64,000 nucleotides of DNA. It comes from Methylovulum sp. (GTDB lineage Bacteria; Pseudomonadota; Gammaproteobacteria; Methylococcales; Methylomonadaceae). The position numbers and the translations under genes were made by a program. This document shows positions 25,760 to 34,752 of the stretch, piece by piece (position 1 is the first letter of the stretch; every line of letters begins with the position of its first letter). Below the pieces are notes generated by a model. The model had not been told where the DNA came from and did not search any database. It saw nothing but the letters and a program-made list of their open reading frames with translations. The stretch covers positions 143,745-207,744 of the forward strand of contig NZ_JAQTZU010000002.1 in NCBI RefSeq assembly GCF_028687615.1, written 5' to 3'.

Positions 25760-25968
25760 GATCGGCGTGAGTTAGTGAAGACGTGAGTTAGTCAAATAGT
25801 TGAGGGCGATTTTAACATTGATTGTTTATGTCTGGGATTCCAAAAATTGTGTGGACAGTTGAAGCTGGAATTAAGTGGAAACATTTCGGCATAGTTGGGA
25901 AAACTAACGCTGGCCGGGGGGCGGCAACAGGCGGATGCCCTTGAAGACCAAAGTCGTGCCGCCGCCCT

Positions 25969-26172
25969 TTGCCGGCCACGACCGAGGGGATGGCGGCCTT
26001 CACCGCTGAATTTGGCGTGCTGGAAACCGAAACCGACATTGAGTCATTCGACCAAAGGCTTGATGAAATTGTCGCCAGGATTGAAGCGGATGGCTTGATG
26101 TCTGACTGCAATCAGGATAAGCGATGCGCACTACGCGGGCTGTTTGAAGTATATGTTGATGGACGCTTATAA
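25969..26172 (+). CDS. Doubtful small acidic ORF, perhaps a gene remnant
   Basis: 67 codons (FGVLETETDIESFDQRLDEI) with a helical, acidic look. No family recognised, no clear Shine-Dalgarno, and upstream codons in another frame (QQADALEDQ) suggest a decayed gene. The whole gap 25760-26368 has no better candidate. Confidence 0.25.
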   Translation: MPATTEGMAAFTAEFGVLETETDIESFDQRLDEIVARIEADGLMSDCNQDKRCALRGLFEVYVDGRL

Positions 26173-26368
26173 AACAACTCGTAAAGTAATAGCTTATCAA
26201 TGGATTATCAATGGATTAGTCTCTAAAAAAGTACAGATTCTAAGCTTTCGCAAACTTGTGGCTGATAAAAATGCTTAATTCGGATAAAGTGGCAAGCATT
26301 CATCGTAGACTATGCTTAAACTGCCCGGGCTACTGATCTAGTTTCAACGCAAATCCTCAAACTTTTGT

Positions 26369-26492
26369 TTAGGAATGTGCATGGAATAAATTCGCGGATC
26401 AAGACCTGTCAGGTTTCTTGTGCCCCAGAGGGTATCAAAACCTGACAGGTCTGACGAGCCGGTGCGGAAATTATTTCATGCCCGTTCCTTAG
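26369..26492. repeat. Nested palindrome, GACCTGTCAGG family, copy 2
   Basis: Outer arms AGGAATGTGCATGGAATAAA and the inverse ending GCCCGTTCCTTA, inner arms AGACCTGTCAGGTTT and AAACCTGACAGGTCT. The centre differs from copy 1 (7821-7925) and carries GTGCCCCAGAGGG. Confidence 0.75.
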
Positions 26493-26540
26493 GCAGTACC
26501 CAAGTGGCTTCAAAACCCATCAACCCACGAGCAAATCCCT

Positions 26541-28610
26541 ATGAAAAATCTCCAACAAACGTTCATCTGGCTTACCATCGCCATTATCGGCGCGTCGGCA
26601 ATCGGCGGCATTGCCATCCAGCGCGGCGAAAGCATCAATGCCTTGTGGTTTGTCACCGCAGCCCTGTGTGTCTATGCGATAGCCTTCCGCTTTTATGCCG
26701 CATGGATTGCCGCCACCGTGTTGGTGGTGGATGATACTCGCGCCACGCCCGCCGAACGCTTGGATAACGGCCATGACTTCACGCCGACCAACAAATGGAT
26801 CGTGTTCGGACACCATTTTGCCGCGATAGCCGGTCCCGGCCCTTTGGTCGGCCCCACCCTTGCCGCGCAATTTGGCTATTTGCCTGGCACGCTGTGGATT
26901 TTGTTCGGCTCGGTCTTGGGCGGTTGTGTGCAGGACATGGTGACGCTGTTCATGTCCACGCGCCGCGATGCCAAAAGCCTAGGGCAAATGGCGAGGGATG
27001 AATTGGGCGCGTTGGGCGGTACGGCGGCGTTGATCGCCACGTTTACCATCATGATTATCCTGATTGCGGTGCTGGGTTTGGTGGTGGTCAATGCCATGAA
27101 ACATAGCCCGTGGGCGACGTTCACCGTGTCGGCGACGATCCCGATTGCCATCATTGTCGGTTTTTACATGCGCCATTTTCGCCCGGGCCAAGTGCTGGAA
27201 GCCTCGGCGATTGGCGTGGCCCTGTTGTTATTGTCGGTTGCCGCTGGTGGTTGGATAGACCATCATCCCATCATGCGCGTGTGGTTTGACCACGAAGGTT
27301 TGACCTTGGCGTGGTGGGTCATGGCCTACGGTTTTGCGGCGGCGATCTTGCCGGTATGGATGCTGCTTGCCCCGCGTGATTATTTGTCCACTTACATGAA
27401 GCTAGGCACGATCACCTTGCTGGCGGTGGCGATCATCGTCTTGCAACCCAGCGTCAAAATGCCCGCCATCACGCAATTCATTGACGGCACCGGGCCGATT
27501 TTCGGCGGCAAACTATTCCCGTTTGTGTTCATCACCATCGCTTGCGGGGCGATTTCCGGCTTCCATTCCTTGGTCGCCTCCGGCACGACCCCCAAACTGT
27601 TGTCGAACGAACGCGATATTTGCACCATTGGTTACGGCGGCATGTTGCTGGAATCGTTCGTGGCGATGATGGCGATGATTGCCGCCACGGTGCTGGACCC
27701 TGGCGTGTATTTCGCCATCAACAGCCCAGCAGGGATTGTCGGCAAAGAAGCGATAGATGCCGTGGCGAAAATCTCGTCTTGGGGCTTTCCGGTGTCGGTC
27801 GAGCAAATGCAAGTATTGGCGAAAGACATGGGCGAAACCAGCTTGTTTGCGCGTACTGGCGGTGCGCCGTCACTCGCCGTTGGCATGGCGAGCATATTCG
27901 GCAGCGCATTTGGGCAAGGGATGCTCGCGGTGTGGTACCACTTCGCGATTATGTTCGAGGCGATTTTCATCCTGACCACATTGGATGCCGGCACGAGGGT
28001 AGGGCGGTTCATGTTGCAGGACATGCTCGGCAATATCTGGCCGAAAATGGGCGAAACGTCGTGGATGCCATCCGCGCTCATCACCAGCGCATTGGTGGTG
28101 TCCGGTTGGGGCTATTTTTTGTACATCGGCGTGATCGACCCGAACGGCGGCGTGAACATCCTCTGGCCTTTGTTCGGCATCGCCAACCAAATGCTGGCGG
28201 CGATTGCACTGTGCGTGTGCACGACGATCTTGGTCAAATCCGACAAACTGAAATTTGCGTGGGTGACGGGTTTGCCGCTGACGTGGCTGATCATCATCAC
28301 CAGCACCGCCGCGTGGCAAAAACTGACCAGTGATGACGTCCGCATCGGCTTCTTTGCCGCCGCCAACGACATGAGCGGCAAACTCGCCAGCGGCAGCCTG
28401 CCACCCGAAAAAGCCGCCATCGCCCCGCAGTTGATCTTCAACCTGCAACTGGATGCTTACATCACCATCGCCTTCGTCAGTTTGTTATGGCTGATTGTAT
28501 TCGACATGCTGCGTGTCTGTAGCCGTTATTTGGCGGGAAAACCCGTGCCGCTGCTCACCGAGTCGCCGCATATCCCTAGCCGTTTGCTTGAAGACTGGGT
28601 GCGTGACTGA
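26541..28610 (+). CDS. cstA: Carbon starvation protein A family transporter (CstA/BtsT)
   Basis: 689 aa with about 16-18 membrane segments. The N terminus and NKWIVFGHHFAAIAGPGPLV and the conserved GFHSLVASGTTPKLL are family hallmarks. Characterised members import pyruvate or peptides. The stop TGA overlaps the ATG of the small ybdD-like gene, the same pairing seen in enterobacteria. A dispersed palindrome (26369-26492) lies in its promoter region. Confidence 0.95.
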   Translation: MKNLQQTFIWLTIAIIGASAIGGIAIQRGESINALWFVTAALCVYAIAFRFYAAWIAATVLVVDDTRATPAERLDNGHDFTPTNKWIVFGHHFAAIAGPGPLVGPTLAAQFGYLPGTLWILFGSVLGGCVQDMVTLFMSTRRDAKSLGQMARDELGALGGTAALIATFTIMIILIAVLGLVVVNAMKHSPWATFTVSATIPIAIIVGFYMRHFRPGQVLEASAIGVALLLLSVAAGGWIDHHPIMRVWFDHEGLTLAWWVMAYGFAAAILPVWMLLAPRDYLSTYMKLGTITLLAVAIIVLQPSVKMPAITQFIDGTGPIFGGKLFPFVFITIACGAISGFHSLVASGTTPKLLSNERDICTIGYGGMLLESFVAMMAMIAATVLDPGVYFAINSPAGIVGKEAIDAVAKISSWGFPVSVEQMQVLAKDMGETSLFARTGGAPSLAVGMASIFGSAFGQGMLAVWYHFAIMFEAIFILTTLDAGTRVGRFMLQDMLGNIWPKMGETSWMPSALITSALVVSGWGYFLYIGVIDPNGGVNILWPLFGIANQMLAAIALCVCTTILVKSDKLKFAWVTGLPLTWLIIITSTAAWQKLTSDDVRIGFFAAANDMSGKLASGSLPPEKAAIAPQLIFNLQLDAYITIAFVSLLWLIVFDMLRVCSRYLAGKPVPLLTESPHIPSRLLEDWVRD

Positions 28611-28795
28611 TGTTGCGGCAATTGAAAGTTTTTTGGCGCGGTGTGCGCCAATTGTCCGGCGATGATGCTTACGAGCGGTATTTACGGCATTATGCCCAGC
28701 ATCACGCCGATGCAGAAATTCCGCCGTTAAGCAAAGCCGAATTTTTTAAACAGTGGCAAGATGGGCAATGGCAGGGGATTAGGCGGTGTTGTTAA
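28610..28795 (+). CDS. YbdD/YjiX family small protein
   Basis: 61 aa, TGATG overlap with cstA. LRQLKVFWRGVRQLSGDDAY, then YLRHYAQHH and LSKAEFFKQ, is the short conserved YbdD/YjiX protein that always follows cstA or btsT and is thought to support transport. Confidence 0.93.
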   Translation: MLRQLKVFWRGVRQLSGDDAYERYLRHYAQHHADAEIPPLSKAEFFKQWQDGQWQGIRRCC

Positions 28796-28816
28796 ATAAA
28801 AATATCCAACTTTCCA

Positions 28817-28845
28817 TATACATCAGCCATTTTTTCAATTAAAAT
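28817..28845 (+). promoter_or_regulatory. Candidate sigma-70 promoter of the tRNA-Lys gene
   Basis: TATACA (28817-28822), a 17-bp spacer and TAAAAT (28840-28845), about 20 bases upstream of the tRNA 5' end. Predicted by eye only. Confidence 0.45.
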
Positions 28846-28899
28846 TCGTCCCCTCCATGATTTTGGGGTGTTAGCTCAGTTGGTAGAGCAGTGGACTCT

Positions 28900-29608
28900 T
28901 AACAAATAGGAGCGTTTATTGGCAACAATAAACTGAACATGTGGCTGTATGCTGGAAACCCCTAAGAGCTTCAACTACGCCTGCCAGCGTAAAAATGTTG
29001 AAGATTGGGCAATCAGCAGGCAACTCTTGACAAAGTTTTTTGATTTATCAAAACATTACGTTAGTGGCACGGGATGGTGATGTTAGATAATCCAAATAAA
29101 AAAGGAACTTTGGGAGAAATCGCCGTTTGCAAGGAACTGTTGAAACTGGGTTTTGATGTTTTTGTAGAAGTTGGCAGCGATTCAAAAGTTGATTGGGTTG
29201 TTTTAGATGAAAACTATGTTTGTTATAAGGTTCAAATAAAAGCAACTTACTCAAATAACGAAACCGTTGAAGTTTATTCTAAAAAAAGCTGTCTTAATCC
29301 AAAATACAATTCAACTTATCAAGTTCAACAAATTGATGCTTTTGCTGTGTATGTCATAGATAAAGATATTGTCTTTTATGTGTCAGCAAAAGAGATCCTT
29401 AAAAACAGCAAACGCTCTAAATTCAGATTAATGCCAAGCAAAAACGGACAGCAACTGAACGTCCGCTATGTGCAAGATTATTTGGATTTCAAGAAAGCCC
29501 TCAGAGACTTAACGCCGCACACCCAAACCGTTGAAACGGCGGGTGATGAGAAAGTCCAGACTACAACGTTTTGATGATAAAGCGGTTGGTGAAAGCCAAA
29601 GTAGCAAG
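28900..29608 (+). ncRNA. Group I self-splicing intron in tRNA-Lys(CUU)
   Basis: About 709 nt. The 5' exon ends in U (28899) and the intron ends in G (29608), as group I introns require. P1 forms between exon CUCU (28896-28899) and intron GGAG (28909-28912), with the expected G-U pair at the splice site. Core elements: a P/P4 region around GCTGGAAACCCC, a Q-like GGGCAATCAGCAGG (29008-29020), R-like AGACU (29505-29509) pairing with S-like AGUCC (29553-29557) for P7, and P8 from CACCC (29520-29524) with GGGTG (29541-29545). Bases 28907-28908 could pair with exon 2 for P10. Subgroup not assigned. Confidence 0.9.
29074..29574 (+). CDS. Intron-encoded PD-(D/E)XK homing endonuclease (I-Ssp6803I-like)
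   Basis: 166 aa (ATG 29080 is a second possible start, two codons in). The N-terminal part KKGTLGEIAVCKELLKLGFD carries the conserved GE, then KVDWVVLDENYVCYKVQIKAT gives Asp and the Q-x-K of the PD-(D/E)XK fold. This is the family of intron-borne homing nucleases best known from the Synechocystis tRNA-fMet intron. It should cut intronless tRNA-Lys alleles to spread the intron. Its last 25 codons (about 29500-29574) run through the intron's P7-P8 core, so RNA structure and protein share the same bases. Confidence 0.88.
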   Translation: MVMLDNPNKKGTLGEIAVCKELLKLGFDVFVEVGSDSKVDWVVLDENYVCYKVQIKATYSNNETVEVYSKKSCLNPKYNSTYQVQQIDAFAVYVIDKDIVFYVSAKEILKNSKRSKFRLMPSKNGQQLNVRYVQDYLDFKKALRDLTPHTQTVETAGDEKVQTTTF

Positions 29609-29658
29609 TAATCCATAGGTCCAGGGTTCGAGTCCCTGACGCCCCACCAAAAAATATC

Positions 29659-29692
29659 AAAGGCTTAGGTTGTTATGACCTAAGCCTTTTTT
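29659..29692 (+). terminator. Terminator after tRNA-Lys
   Basis: Perfect 12-bp stem AAAGGCTTAGGT (29659-29670) and ACCTAAGCCTTT (29678-29689), then a T run. Confidence 0.93.
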
Positions 29693-29822
29693 ATTGGGCG
29701 CGAAATAGCCAAATTAGCATAGCTTTCTTGTTCGAATAGCTTTCTTGTTCGAATAACTGGAAAAAATTGGAAACAACTTTCTTGGTTATAATGAATCGCC
29801 CCATAAATACCGCGCAGTTATT

Positions 29823-29909
29823 GTAGGGTACGCTGCGCGTACCTTTTAAAACATGGCGGCTTTTTCCCATGTCTTTCCTATCTATCAAAGTACGCGCAGC
29901 ATACCCTAC
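29823..29909. repeat. Inverted pair of GTAGGGTACGC/GCGTACC repeats
   Basis: GTAGGGTACGCTGCGCGTAC at 29823 and its near inverse GTACGCGCAGCATACCCTAC at 29890-29909 flank about 46 bases. A single related copy is at 13644-13664. No gene between. Confidence 0.75.
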
Positions 29910-29997
29910 TTTTGTGGCAAAGTTTTGATCCCAAAAGCATATTAAAACTTATGCAACGGTTAAAAAATGCAGGCTTCGGTTTTAAAACAGGCAGGGT

Positions 29998-30462
29998 ATG
30001 ACTGATTCTATCGACCCGGCCGCCCGTTCGCGGACGATGGCGGCTATCCGCAGCAAAAATACCCAACCGGAAAAATGGGTGCGCTCGGCCTTGCACCGGC
30101 AAGGTTTCCGTTTCCGGCTGCATAATAAAAAACTGCCCGGTTCACCAGATTTGGTTTTGCGTAAATACCATGCCGTTATTTTCATCAATGGGTGTTTTTG
30201 GCATCAGCACCAGGGCTGCAAAGCGTCGCATCTACCTAAAACACGGCAGGATTTTTGGGGGCACAAGTTCGCCCGCAATGTCGCGCGTGACCAAAAAGTG
30301 CTATACCAGCTTAAAATGCTGGGCTGGCGGGCGGCAATTGTTTGGGAATGCGGCTTGAAGAAAAAACATAGGGAAGCGACTTTACAGCACTTGGTGGCCT
30401 GGTTGTGCAGTGGTGCGGAATATTTTGAAATGCCGGTGTATGATGAATTTAGTGATTTATGA
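29998..30462 (+). CDS. vsr: Very short patch repair endonuclease Vsr
   Basis: 154 aa. Nicks DNA 5' of T:G mismatches arising by deamination of 5-methylcytosine. Motifs: RSRTMAAIRSKNTQPE, PDLVL with the catalytic Asp, FINGCFWHQHQGC with active-site and zinc-binding His/Cys, NVARDQK and GWRAAIVWECGLK. Vsr genes normally accompany a C5-cytosine methyltransferase; none is in the window. Confidence 0.94.
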   Translation: MTDSIDPAARSRTMAAIRSKNTQPEKWVRSALHRQGFRFRLHNKKLPGSPDLVLRKYHAVIFINGCFWHQHQGCKASHLPKTRQDFWGHKFARNVARDQKVLYQLKMLGWRAAIVWECGLKKKHREATLQHLVAWLCSGAEYFEMPVYDEFSDL

Positions 30463-30540
30463 CGCGGTTTATTAACATCAGCCTAAGGCGATTTTCGAGA
30501 AAGAACAGACCATCAAAAATCTGATTCGTAGAAAAACTAA

Positions 30541-30627
30541 AGTCCACAGTCCACGAAAATCACGAAAGGCACGAAAAAAAATAACGTGGAGACGTTTTTT
30601 TCGTGTTTTTTGTGTCTTTCGTGGACA
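30541..30627. repeat. Imperfect palindrome rich in CACGAAA
   Basis: GTCCACGAAAATCACGAAAG and its inverse CTTTCGTGGAC enclose A/T-rich CACGAAAAAAA and TTTTTTCGTG tracts. It is an inverted repeat in the vsr-thpR gap; no gene seen in 30463-30679. Confidence 0.65.
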
Positions 30628-30679
30628 GATTTTTTGGCAAATTCATTGCAGGAAATCACCTTAAGAAGCCAAGACAATC

Positions 30680-31189
30680 ATGAAACGTCTATTTTTCGGC
30701 ATAGAACCCGACCACGAAACCCGCCAACGATGCACCATAATCATGCAGGCACTCAGTAGCCAGAAAAACCGACCCGTTCCGGCGGCAAACCTGCATGTCA
30801 CCTTGCTATTTTTAGGCTTGATAGAACCGGCCAAAGAAAGCGCGTTGCTTGAAGAGGCGGCTACGGTGGCATTCCCGCAGCTAACCATCACCTTCGACCA
30901 GCTTAGTTATTGGCAAAAGCCTGGTATTTTGTGCCTGACCGCCAGCGGCATAGCCCCCCGGCTCTTGGCGTTGGTTGACCAGCTAAGCACCATAGCAAAG
31001 AAATTGGCGGTCACTGTTGACGGGCGGCCTTATCAAGCGCATGTCACTTTGGTCAGGAAAGCCAGGCAGGCCGTTGAGTTGGTGTTCGATCCGGTTAGTT
31101 GGCAGGCCGATAGTTTTTGTCTGTTTGAATCCTGTCCGTCTGAAAACGGTGTGGAATATCGTGTACTCAAGCGATGGCCGATGGAATGA
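30680..31189 (+). CDS. thpR: RNA 2',3'-cyclic phosphodiesterase (2H family)
   Basis: 169 aa. The 2H superfamily motifs are NLHVTLLFLG and YQAHVTLVRK, both H-x-T, supplying two catalytic histidines. The start RLFFGIEPDHETRQR is typical of ThpR (LigT). It opens 2',3'-cyclic phosphates in RNA. No partner gene. Confidence 0.93.
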   Translation: MKRLFFGIEPDHETRQRCTIIMQALSSQKNRPVPAANLHVTLLFLGLIEPAKESALLEEAATVAFPQLTITFDQLSYWQKPGILCLTASGIAPRLLALVDQLSTIAKKLAVTVDGRPYQAHVTLVRKARQAVELVFDPVSWQADSFCLFESCPSENGVEYRVLKRWPME

Positions 31190-31318
31190 CAGACGGTTAA
31201 AAAAGTGTTGGCATAGCCCTGGCTTTCAAACTGAACCGCTGCGATTTTTGTGGTTTATTTTCTGATTGACCGAAATGCGCCTAAAATAACCATTCCGATC
31301 CATAGTGACCTACAGGCG

Positions 31319-32251
31319 ATGAAAGAGCAGTTGTTTACCTTCGAACAAATTCACATTGAAGTTGCACGTAATGCTTCCGATGACTTCAACTTGTTTCACG
31401 ACAAACACAAATGGCTGGAGATTACCCATAACCCGTTCAAAGGCCCGATTGTGTTGGGTTTCCAGTTAAATACACTGATCGAGTACCAGATGCGTATGTA
31501 CCGCGAGGCACTCCATGAGGATGAAATCATCGCCGACAAGCAATTGCGTTACAGCAATTATCAGATCATCTTCGTCAATGCCCTGCGCCCGCGCCAGGAA
31601 ATGTCGTTGGAAATTAAAAAAACCCTGATCAACACCATTCCTGACCTGACCATATCCAACCGCGTCACGATTAAATCGCAAGGCAAAACCATCTTGCTTG
31701 GCTACAAAAAAGAAACCCAACATCCGCTGTTTTTGAACGGTACGGATTTAAGCGTGTTGCCGGATTTGAACACCCTGCCCGACAAATCCCCAGTGCCGGG
31801 CAGCGATTTCTTTTTAAAACGCAAATGGATGTATAACGGCAACGTCAAAAATTTCCTGTCCGGTTCGCTGGCGGAACAATCCGATTATTTTGATGAACTG
31901 GCCCATATCGCCCGGTATCCCGAAATGTTTCCGTGTAGCTTGACTTCCGGGGCCTTGTTGGACAAGGCCCAGCTTGAGAATCACGATTTCAAGGCCAATC
32001 CGATGGTGTACACCTCGCATGATATTTCGGTAGACCGGTTTTTGGTCAAGCAAATCAAAAATAACGATAAAGTGCATATTTTGGTCAGGCAATTGCCGGA
32101 ATCAAAAAGCAATACCCTAAACCACACCAGCATTTTGCTGCGTACCTACGAATGTTACGGCTTGCTCGAAAATCGGGAGATTCTGTTCAGGATCAAGCTG
32201 AATCTGGTGCCCTTGGAAGAAATTATCAAAAACTTGCGTTCAAAAACTTAG
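31319..32251 (+). CDS. MaoC-like hotdog-fold protein, putative acyl dehydratase
   Basis: 310 aa from ATG 31319; the frame extends to a GTG at 31250 but homology-like sequence starts at MKEQLFTFEQIHIEV. NASDDFNLFHDKHKW followed by NPFKGPIVLGFQL resembles the MaoC hydratase pattern (Asp and His of the hydratase 2 motif). A second half (from about 175) could be a degenerate second hotdog. A role in acyl-chain chemistry is inferred; no pathway genes are beside it. Confidence 0.65.
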   Translation: MKEQLFTFEQIHIEVARNASDDFNLFHDKHKWLEITHNPFKGPIVLGFQLNTLIEYQMRMYREALHEDEIIADKQLRYSNYQIIFVNALRPRQEMSLEIKKTLINTIPDLTISNRVTIKSQGKTILLGYKKETQHPLFLNGTDLSVLPDLNTLPDKSPVPGSDFFLKRKWMYNGNVKNFLSGSLAEQSDYFDELAHIARYPEMFPCSLTSGALLDKAQLENHDFKANPMVYTSHDISVDRFLVKQIKNNDKVHILVRQLPESKSNTLNHTSILLRTYECYGLLENREILFRIKLNLVPLEEIIKNLRSKT

Positions 32252-32365
32252 TGGCGATGACGTGGCGGTTTTGTCTGTCTGGTCATTTTTAAATACCCGC
32301 TTAACTTTTGCGTAATTCCGGCCATACCAAAACATGCCCCATCAATTAACAATTAAAAAGCTTAG

Positions 32366-32436
32366 GTTATGGTAAAAACAACTTCCGCCAACCGTTCCCA
32401 CGCCCTGCGTACCCGCAGGGTAAAAATGGGAACGAT
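32366..32436. repeat. Dispersed repeat with CCCACGCYCTGCGTACCC core, copy 2
   Basis: TTATGGTAAAAACAACTTCC followed by GTTCCCACGCCCTGCG, TACCCGCAGGG and TGGGAACG. Matches copy 1 at 24404-24515 but lacks its second hairpin. No gene in 32252-32506. Confidence 0.75.
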
Positions 32437-32506
32437 AAAACCAGCTCAATCAAGCTATTGCAATTATTCCTACGTCAAACATTACTAGCCCATAAACACA
32501 GAAATT

Positions 32507-34102
32507 ATGAATACTTTAGAACTTTGGCAACGCTATCTGGATTGGCTTTATTTTAATGAAGACTTAGGGCTGTATCTGGATGTTAGCCGGATGCGCTTCG
32601 ATGATGAATGGGTGGCGGCACTAGAGCCGAAATTCGCCCAGGCATTTAAAGATATGGACGCTTTGGAGCAAGGCGCCATCGCTAATCCTGATGAAAACCG
32701 GATGGTCGGTCATTATTGGTTGCGTGACCCTGATTTGGCCCCGGCGGAGCTGAAAAATGAGATTGTCGAAAATCTGGATAAAATTGAAGCTTTTGTCGGG
32801 AAAATACACAAGGGCGGCATCCGTCCGCCCCGTGCACCCAAATTTACCGATGTGCTGTCGGTTGGCATCGGCGGTTCGGCGCTGGGGCCGCAATTTGTCG
32901 ATGAAGCATTGGCTAGTGATTTTCCACCGCTGGCTATCCATTTTATCGACAATACCGATCCTGCGGGCATTGACCGCATCCTCAACCGGCTAAAAGACCG
33001 CTTAAGCAGCACCTTGGTCATCGTCACCAGCAAATCCGGCGGTACGCCTGAAACCCGTAATGGCATGATGGAAGTGAAACATGCCTATGAACAACAAGGT
33101 TTGGATTTCGCCGCCCATGCCGTCGCCGTCACCATGTTAGGCAGCAAAATGGATGAGCTGGAGCGCAATGAAGGCTGGCTCGCGGAATTTCCTATGTTCG
33201 ATTGGGTGGGCGGGCGCACGTCGGAAATGTCATCGGTGGGCTTGTTGTCAGCATCTTTGCTGGGGATTGATGTCCACGCGATGTTGGCGGGTGCAAAAAC
33301 TATGGACTTGGCAACCCGTACCCCCGAAATCAAGCGCAATCCCGCCGCCTTGCTGGCACTGTCCTGGTACCATGCGGGCAATGGCAAAGGTGAGAAAGAC
33401 ATGGTGGTTATCCCTTACAAAGATAGCTTGCTGTTGTTCTCTCGTTATTTGCAACAATTGGTGATGGAATCCCTGGGCAAAGAAAAAGACCTGGACGGCA
33501 ACACGGTGCATCAAGGCATTGCGGTTTATGGCAACAAGGGCTCTACCGATCAACACGCGTTTGTACAACAGCTACGCGAAGGGATTGCCAACTTCTTTGC
33601 CATTTTTGTGGAAGTGTTGGAGGATAGGAATGGGGCTTCAATTGAAATTGAACCAGACGTGACTTCTGGTGATTTTCTCTTCGGTTTTTTACAAGGTACG
33701 CGGCAAGCACTTTACGAAAATCACCGCGATTCAATCACCGTGACGATTGCTAAAGTGACCCCTAGGACGGTCGGTGCGCTGATCGCTTTGTTTGAGCGGG
33801 CCGTCGGTATCTATGCCACGTTGGTGAACGTCAACGCCTATCATCAACCTGGCGTGGAAGCCGGCAAAAAAGCCGCCGGGACCTTATTGGGCTTGCAACG
33901 GAAAATTCTGGCGGTTTTAAAATCAACCAACCAGCCACTGGAACTTGCGGAACTGGCAGAAAAAGTGGGGGCAAGTGATCAGGTCGAGCAAGTTTACAAA
34001 ATCGTCCGGCATCTGGCTGCCAATCAGCGGGGCGTTGTTTTGCTTGGCGATCATGGCAAACCAGACCAGCTTGGCGTGAGTTACAAGTCTCTTGTCAACT
34101 AG
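32507..34102 (+). CDS. pgi: Glucose-6-phosphate isomerase
   Basis: 531 aa. Interconverts glucose 6-phosphate and fructose 6-phosphate. Motifs: [47 protein letters not shown], and the catalytic-His region [15 protein letters not shown]. Stand-alone gene. Confidence 0.96.
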   Translation: MNTLELWQRYLDWLYFNEDLGLYLDVSRMRFDDEWVAALEPKFAQAFKDMDALEQGAIANPDENRMVGHYWLRDPDLAPAELKNEIVENLDKIEAFVGKIHKGGIRPPRAPKFTDVLSVGIGGSALGPQFVDEALASDFPPLAIHFIDNTDPAGIDRILNRLKDRLSSTLVIVTSKSGGTPETRNGMMEVKHAYEQQGLDFAAHAVAVTMLGSKMDELERNEGWLAEFPMFDWVGGRTSEMSSVGLLSASLLGIDVHAMLAGAKTMDLATRTPEIKRNPAALLALSWYHAGNGKGEKDMVVIPYKDSLLLFSRYLQQLVMESLGKEKDLDGNTVHQGIAVYGNKGSTDQHAFVQQLREGIANFFAIFVEVLEDRNGASIEIEPDVTSGDFLFGFLQGTRQALYENHRDSITVTIAKVTPRTVGALIALFERAVGIYATLVNVNAYHQPGVEAGKKAAGTLLGLQRKILAVLKSTNQPLELAELAEKVGASDQVEQVYKIVRHLAANQRGVVLLGDHGKPDQLGVSYKSLVN

Positions 34103-34209
34103 AAAAATAAAATAATTTTATTAAATCAATTGGTTGTTTAGTTTTCTGGAGATTTGCAGATTCTTAACAGCATAAAGCGGCTTACCTGAGGGTACAGCCG
34201 CCATTAAAA

Positions 34210-34599
34210 TTAATGGGTAGAAGCATAAAGCTGTTGGATTTCTTTATACCGGTTAACTGCATCGGCTAAAGCCGTTTTAGCTGTTTCCACGTCGTTTTTT
34301 TGCAGTGCCGAACGAACTTGCTTCAACACGTTGCTGGCTTGATTACGTTTTACATCCAGCACGTTATTGGCAATGTCTTTTTGTAACTGCCGGGCTTCGT
34401 TGACCAAGTCGATCAAGGTGTCGTTATTGCTGCCGTTGTTCAGCGCGGCTTGGGCTTCTTCCACTTTAGCCAAGGTATTGGTGATCGCCGCTTTCACATC
34501 TCCATACGATGGATTGGCGACGGCAAACGCATTGGCCGAAATGGCTGCCAAAGCGACCGCCATAACAAAAGAAACTAGGATTTTTTTGAATGTGTTCAT
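34210..34599 (-). CDS. Small exported helical protein, unknown
   Basis: 129 aa from ATG 34599 (GTGAGG upstream); the frame reaches 34644. Signal peptide FKKILVSFVMAVALAAISAN with AFA cleavage, then about 105 residues predicted nearly all helical (KVEEAQAALNNGSNN, LDVKRNQASNVLKQVRSALQ). No Cys and no family recognised. Divergent from a marR gene with a palindrome between, so it may be the regulator's target. Confidence 0.75.
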   Translation of the reverse strand: MNTFKKILVSFVMAVALAAISANAFAVANPSYGDVKAAITNTLAKVEEAQAALNNGSNNDTLIDLVNEARQLQKDIANNVLDVKRNQASNVLKQVRSALQKNDVETAKTALADAVNRYKEIQQLYASTH

Positions 34600-34713
34600 G
34601 GCATAAACCTCACGGTAGATAAATAAAATGGGGATACCTAACAACTAACTAAATGCTGTTTAGCTAAGGGCTAGTTAAGTTAAATTACTAGGATGGATAA
34701 ATTCTAGCATATT

Positions 34714-34752
34714 TAGTTCTAATTAAAACCAATTTTGTTTTAATCAGAACTA
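34714..34752. promoter_or_regulatory. Candidate MarR operator palindrome
   Basis: TAGTTCTAATTAAAAC (34714-34729) and GTTTTAATCAGAACTA (34737-34752) match as inverse in 15 of 16 positions around seven bases. A related half site CCTAATTAAAACTA is at 34962-34975, about 15 bp before the marR start. The repeated CTAATTAAAAC box suggests regulator binding. The rest of 34600-34989 has no gene. Confidence 0.55.

Larger units (their letters stand above)
28865..29649 (+). tRNA. tRNA-Lys(CUU), interrupted by a group I intron
   Basis: Exon 1 is 28865-28899 and exon 2 is 29609-29649; joined they give a perfect 76-nt tRNA including encoded CCA. Acceptor GGGGTGT pairs with ACGCCCC (one G-U), D arm GCTC/GAGC, anticodon stem GTGGA/TCCAT, loop CTCTTAA with anticodon CTT, T arm CAGGG-TTCGAGT-CCCTG. 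The insertion is between anticodon bases 35 and 36. A terminator follows 10 bases after the CCA. Confidence 0.95.

Noticed and set aside
27542..28333. 263-codon frame inside cstA
   Set aside because: The translation is rich in Arg and His with no fold signals. It is a shadow of the GC-rich cstA gene.
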